From assembly GCF_003020115.1 (NCBI RefSeq), contig NZ_PYFX01000002.1, forward strand, positions 62,001 to 126,000: a stretch of DNA of 64,000 nucleotides, written 5' to 3'. A program made the translations under genes and the position numbers. This DNA comes from Bradyrhizobium sp. MOS002 (lineage in GTDB: Bacteria > Pseudomonadota > Alphaproteobacteria > Rhizobiales > Xanthobacteraceae). The notes beneath the pieces were generated by a model. That model was not told the origin of the DNA, made no database searches, and saw only the letters and a list, made by a program, of their open reading frames with translations. Of this stretch, positions 61,214 to 64,000 are shown piece by piece. Each line of letters opens with the position of its first letter. The stretch's first letter is position 1.

Positions 61214-61406
61214 GGTGGAGGTGGCGGGGTGAGGTGCGCGCTTCTGACCCGTCTGGATCACCAAAACGGCAATGATTATCGCGCCTTACCATCACATAAA
61301 GGGCGTATTCGCGCCCGAAGACTCCAGTGGAGTTCCGGACGCGGATAGGCCCGGACGCATTGCTTGGCGCGGTTTTTGGCTTAAGTAACAACCGTTCGCG
61401 CCCCGA

Positions 61407-62342
61407 TTGGATTGTTTCGTGCTCACAACGCCTCATCTTGCGCCGAGCCTGCGCCCAAAAGAGCTGCGCTCAGCGGAGCGGCGCGCAAGGTATCCGCGCG
61501 TAAGCCATCAGCGCTCTGCCGGCCGCTGGGTCATGGCGGCCCTTGGCGGGCTGGTTCTGGCGTGGGCGGCGGAGCCCGCGGCGGCGCAGGGCAAGCTCGA
61601 AGCGCAATACGAGGCGACGCTGGCGGGCATTCCGGTCGGCAAGGGCGCCTGGAACATCGACATCCAGGACGACGTGTTCGCGGCCGCGGCCTCCGGCGGC
61701 ACCTCGGGGCTGCTGAAATCGTTCGCGGGCGGGTCCGGCACCGGCGCCTCGCAGGGCCGCGTGGTCAACGGCGCGCTGGTCGCGACCGGCTACCAGGCCT
61801 CCACCACCACCTCGAAGAAGACCGAAGAGATCCGCATCACGCTCGACAAGGGCAATGTGAAGGATTTTGCCATCGTGCCGGAGCCGCCGGTCGATCCCGA
61901 CCGCATCCTCGTCACCGACGCGCATCGCCGCGGCGTCTGGGATCCGATGACGGCCTCGCTGGTGCGCGTATCCGGCACCGGCGACGTGCTGTCGGCGGAT
62001 GCCTGCCAAGGCAGCGCCGCCGTGTTCGACGGCCGCATGCGCTACGAGCTCAAGCTCGATTTCAAGCGCGTGGAAAACGTGAAGGCGGAGAAGGGCTATC
62101 ACGGCCAGGTCGTGGTCTGCTCGCTGTATTTCGTGCCCATCGCCGGCTACATCCCCGACCGTCCGGTGATCAAATATCTCGCCGCCCAGCGCAACATCGA
62201 GGTCGCGTTCGCGCCGATCGCCGGCACGCGCGTCCTGGTCCCGTTCTGGCTGAAAGTGCCGACCCCGCTCGGGCCGGCCATGCTGGAAGCCACGTCCTTC
62301 ATCACCAGCGCCCAGCCGCCCAAGGTCGCGAAGACGCAGTAG
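61407..62342 (+). CDS. DUF3108 domain-containing exported protein
   Basis: A ~311-residue protein with a TTG start (61407) or GTG (61419). After a basic leader comes a signal-like helix VMAALGGLVLAWAAEPAAAQ, then the DUF3108 domain (KLEAQYEATLAGIPVGKGAW, ALVATGYQASTTTSKKTEEI and a C-terminal VLVPFWLKVPTPLGPAMLEA). The function is unknown; the domain is expected in the periplasm or outer membrane. It is commonly next to rpmB in Bradyrhizobium and relatives. Confidence 0.85.
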   Translation: MDCFVLTTPHLAPSLRPKELRSAERRARYPRVSHQRSAGRWVMAALGGLVLAWAAEPAAAQGKLEAQYEATLAGIPVGKGAWNIDIQDDVFAAAASGGTSGLLKSFAGGSGTGASQGRVVNGALVATGYQASTTTSKKTEEIRITLDKGNVKDFAIVPEPPVDPDRILVTDAHRRGVWDPMTASLVRVSGTGDVLSADACQGSAAVFDGRMRYELKLDFKRVENVKAEKGYHGQVVVCSLYFVPIAGYIPDRPVIKYLAAQRNIEVAFAPIAGTRVLVPFWLKVPTPLGPAMLEATSFITSAQPPKVAKTQ

Positions 62343-62363
62343 GCGTTGCCCCGGCCTCGCTGC

Positions 62364-62445
62364 CGTAGCCCGGATGAAGCGAAGCGTAATCCGGGGTTCT
62401 TCGCTTCGGCTCCCCGTATTCCGCTCCGCTCCATCCGGGCTACGG
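62364..62445. repeat. Family C palindromic repeat, diverged copy
   Basis: Arms CGTAGCCCGGATGAAGCGAA and GCTCCATCCGGGCTACGG face each other around an imperfect inner part (ATCCGGGGTTC... CCCCGTATTCCGC). It is a decayed relative of the perfect copy at 35709. Confidence 0.75.
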
Positions 62446-62458
62446 CCCTGCCTTTTTA

Positions 62459-62518
62459 GCGAAAATAAAACCAAGCAATTTCAACGACATGCCTACTGTG
62501 TATGGGGTTGTTTTCGCA
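62459..62518. other. AT-rich imperfect hairpin, possible small RNA or relic
   Basis: GCGAAAATAAAACC and GGTTGTTTTCGC can pair across a 33-base loop in a stretch of low GC. No open frame or known RNA family fits it. Confidence 0.35.
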
Positions 62519-62548
62519 CTTTTTGTTTGGAGGGGGCCGAGGATCGGG

Positions 62549-62736
62549 GAATCCATTTGACTCCTCCCCGATTCTGATTCGACTCCGCGCCGTCCCCAGC
62601 TTTAACGAATCCGCCACCGAAACGTCGCTTGTGCGGCGGGGCAAAACTCCATCTAGTGCAACCCAACAAGCCTCCCGCGACATCTTGCGTGAACGGAACA
62701 GGACTCAAGGGGGAGTCAGCGATTCGGCCGCGATTC
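62549..62736. promoter_or_regulatory. Double cluster of GANTC (CcrM) methylation sites
   Basis: Ten GANTC sites in 188 bases, at 62549, 62559, 62570, 62576, 62581, 62607, 62702, 62713, 62721 and 62732. The chance expectation is under one. Five sites occur in the first 37 bases and four in the last 35, several spaced 10-11 bases apart. An 8-base stem ATCGGGGA/TCCCCGAT lies inside the first cluster. Confidence 0.7.
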
Positions 62737-62833
62737 GTTCTCAACTCGTTCCGAAGCTTAAAGCCAACGGGAAAAGCGTCGCAAAGTGAGACAGTTGCGC
62801 GGGATTTGGGGAGACTGCTCCCACACGCTCGGT

Positions 62834-62937
62834 GTCATCGCCCGGCTTGACCGGGCGATCCAGTACGCCGAGGCGCCTGTGGTTGAGCGGAGAAGCCGCG
62901 GCGTACTGGATGCCCCGGTCAAGCCGGGGCATGACAG
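62834..62937. repeat. Family B composite palindromic repeat
   Basis: Left hairpin ATCGCCCGGCTTGACCGGGC, right hairpin ATGCCCCGGTCAAGCCGGGG, joined by CCAGTACGCCG and CGGCGTACTGGAT. An undamaged reference copy of the family, 97 bases before the helicase start. Confidence 0.85.
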
Positions 62938-63033
62938 CGGAGAAGCCGCAGCGAGGTGACTTCCAGGCGCTTCGCGCCACCGCCCCAAAACAGCACTGAC
63001 ATTCGCCCCAATCGCCATTACCTAATCCCCCAG

Positions 63034-64000
63034 ATGCCTTTTTCCTCCTCCCCCTTCGCTTCCGAGCGGCTCCCCGGCGCCGGCGTCACTGCGGTGCTCG
63101 GCCCCACCAACACCGGCAAGACCCATCTCGCCATCGAGCGGATGCTCGCGCATCCCTCCGGCATGATCGGGCTGCCGCTGCGCCTGCTCGCGCGCGAGGT
63201 CTACAACAAGATCGCCGCACGGGTCGGCCCCGATGCCGTCGCGCTCGTGACCGGCGAGGAGAAGATCAAGCCGAAATCGCCGCGCTACTGGGTCTCGACC
63301 GTCGAGGCGATGCCGCGGGATCTCGACGTCTCGTTCCTCGCCGTCGACGAGGTGCAGATCGCGTCTGATCTGGAACGCGGCCACGTCTTCACCGACCGCA
63401 TCCTCAACCGCCGCGGCCGCGACGAGACGCTGTTGCTGGGCGCTGCGACGATGCGTCCGATCATCGAGCGGCTGCTGCCGGGCGTCTCCATGATCACGCG
63501 GCCGCGCCTGTCGCAGCTGGAATTCGCCGGCGACCGCAAGATCACGCGGCAGCCGCGCCGCACCGCCATCGTCGCGTTCTCGGCCGACGAGGTCTACGCC
63601 ATCGCCGAGCTGATCCGGCGCCAGCATGGCGGTGCCGCCGTGGTGCTGGGCTCGCTGTCGCCGCGCACCCGCAATGCGCAGGTTGCGATGTTCCAGAACG
63701 GCGAGGTCGATTACCTCGTCGCCACCGACGCCGTCGGCATGGGCCTCAATCTCGACGTCGACCACGTCGCCTTCGCTTCCGACCGCAAGTACGACGGCTA
63801 CCAGTTCCGCCGCCTGACGCCGTCCGAATTCGCCCAGATCGCCGGCCGTGCCGGCCGCGCCACCCGCAACGGCACCTTCGGCACCACCGGCCGCTGCGCG
63901 CCGTTCGAGCCCGAGCTCGTCAATGCGCTGCAGAACCACACCTTCGATCCCGTGAAGGTTTTGCAATGGCGCAATTCGAAGCTGGATTTCGCTTCCCTCG
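63034..64000 (+). CDS. SUV3-like superfamily II RNA/DNA helicase, 3' end outside window
   Basis: The first 322 residues of a helicase starting MPFSSSPFASERLPGAGVTA. Motif I is VLGPTNTGKTHLA, motif II FLAVDEVQIA (DEVQ rather than DEAD/DEAH), motif III LLLGAATMRP, motif V VATDAVGMGLNLDVDH and motif VI FAQIAGRAGRATRNGTFG. This is the alphaproteobacterial relative of mitochondrial SUV3. The gene continues past the window. Confidence 0.9.
   Translation, partial: MPFSSSPFASERLPGAGVTAVLGPTNTGKTHLAIERMLAHPSGMIGLPLRLLAREVYNKIAARVGPDAVALVTGEEKIKPKSPRYWVSTVEAMPRDLDVSFLAVDEVQIASDLERGHVFTDRILNRRGRDETLLLGAATMRPIIERLLPGVSMITRPRLSQLEFAGDRKITRQPRRTAIVAFSADEVYAIAELIRRQHGGAAVVLGSLSPRTRNAQVAMFQNGEVDYLVATDAVGMGLNLDVDHVAFASDRKYDGYQFRRLTPSEFAQIAGRAGRATRNGTFGTTGRCAPFEPELVNALQNHTFDPVKVLQWRNSKLDFASL

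Noticed and set aside
63022..63966. A 314-codon minus-strand frame at the right end
   Set aside because: The plus strand encodes a helicase with motifs I, II, III, V and VI; the minus frame is its shadow.

Overview
The window is a stretch of high-GC alphaproteobacterial chromosome, most likely from Bradyrhizobium or a close relative. This is judged from gene content and order: gloB next to a methyltransferase; ptsP-prfA-prmC; prsA/argJ beside secA; accA-xerD-aroK-aroB; cobS-cobT; rpmB next to a DUF3108 protein and a SUV3-like helicase. It also fits the many short palindromic repeats between genes. No tRNA, rRNA, insertion sequence, phage or CRISPR array was recognised.

Layout. 1-11.3 kb: housekeeping genes (DMT transporter end, cupin, gloB, methyltransferase, DUF4167, prmC, prfA, ptsP, lysC, PH-domain protein, ubiG). 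11.4-16.9 kb: a small GIY-YIG nuclease gene enclosed by palindromic repeats, a second DMT transporter, the minus-strand run comF-grxC-nitrilase-DUF1178, a methyltransferase and mutT. 17-24 kb: a TadG-like protein with a VWA domain, argJ, a parvulin isomerase and secA. 24.3-32.4 kb: an amide-use locus with a MarR regulator, an AmiC-like amide sensor, an amidase, and a complete five-part branched-chain/amide ABC importer. 32.6-45.3 kb: L,D-transpeptidase, accA, xerD, aroK, aroB, a CorC-like transporter, BolA, a J-domain protein, two divergent citrate-synthase-like genes (one fused to a DNA-binding domain), a MazE/PemK-type toxin-antitoxin pair and a DedA protein. 45.6-56.9 kb: cobS, cobT, a Tat-exported phytase/esterase-like protein, a TctC-type binding protein, an Old Yellow Enzyme, and a run of small poorly known genes (PilZ, DUF2235, a 43-residue basic protein, DUF1488, a lipoprotein).

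57.1-60.4 kb is an island of clearly lower GC. It holds a Rad50/SMC-like ATPase and a DUF4297 (Cap4-type) nuclease in a tight two-gene operon, which matches a Lamassu-type antiphage system. Its left edge carries fragments of two neighbouring genes, DUF1488 and DUF2235, as if the DNA had been rearranged when the island arrived. The chromosome then resumes with rpmB, a DUF3108 protein and the start of a helicase gene that runs off the window.

The most unusual non-coding features are at least six families of paired palindromic repeats, some with further palindromes nested in their hairpin loops, and a dense double cluster of GANTC (CcrM methylation) sites at 62.55-62.74 kb. There are also clear palindromic operator candidates at the toxin-antitoxin locus, the divergent citrate synthases and the MarR/amide locus.
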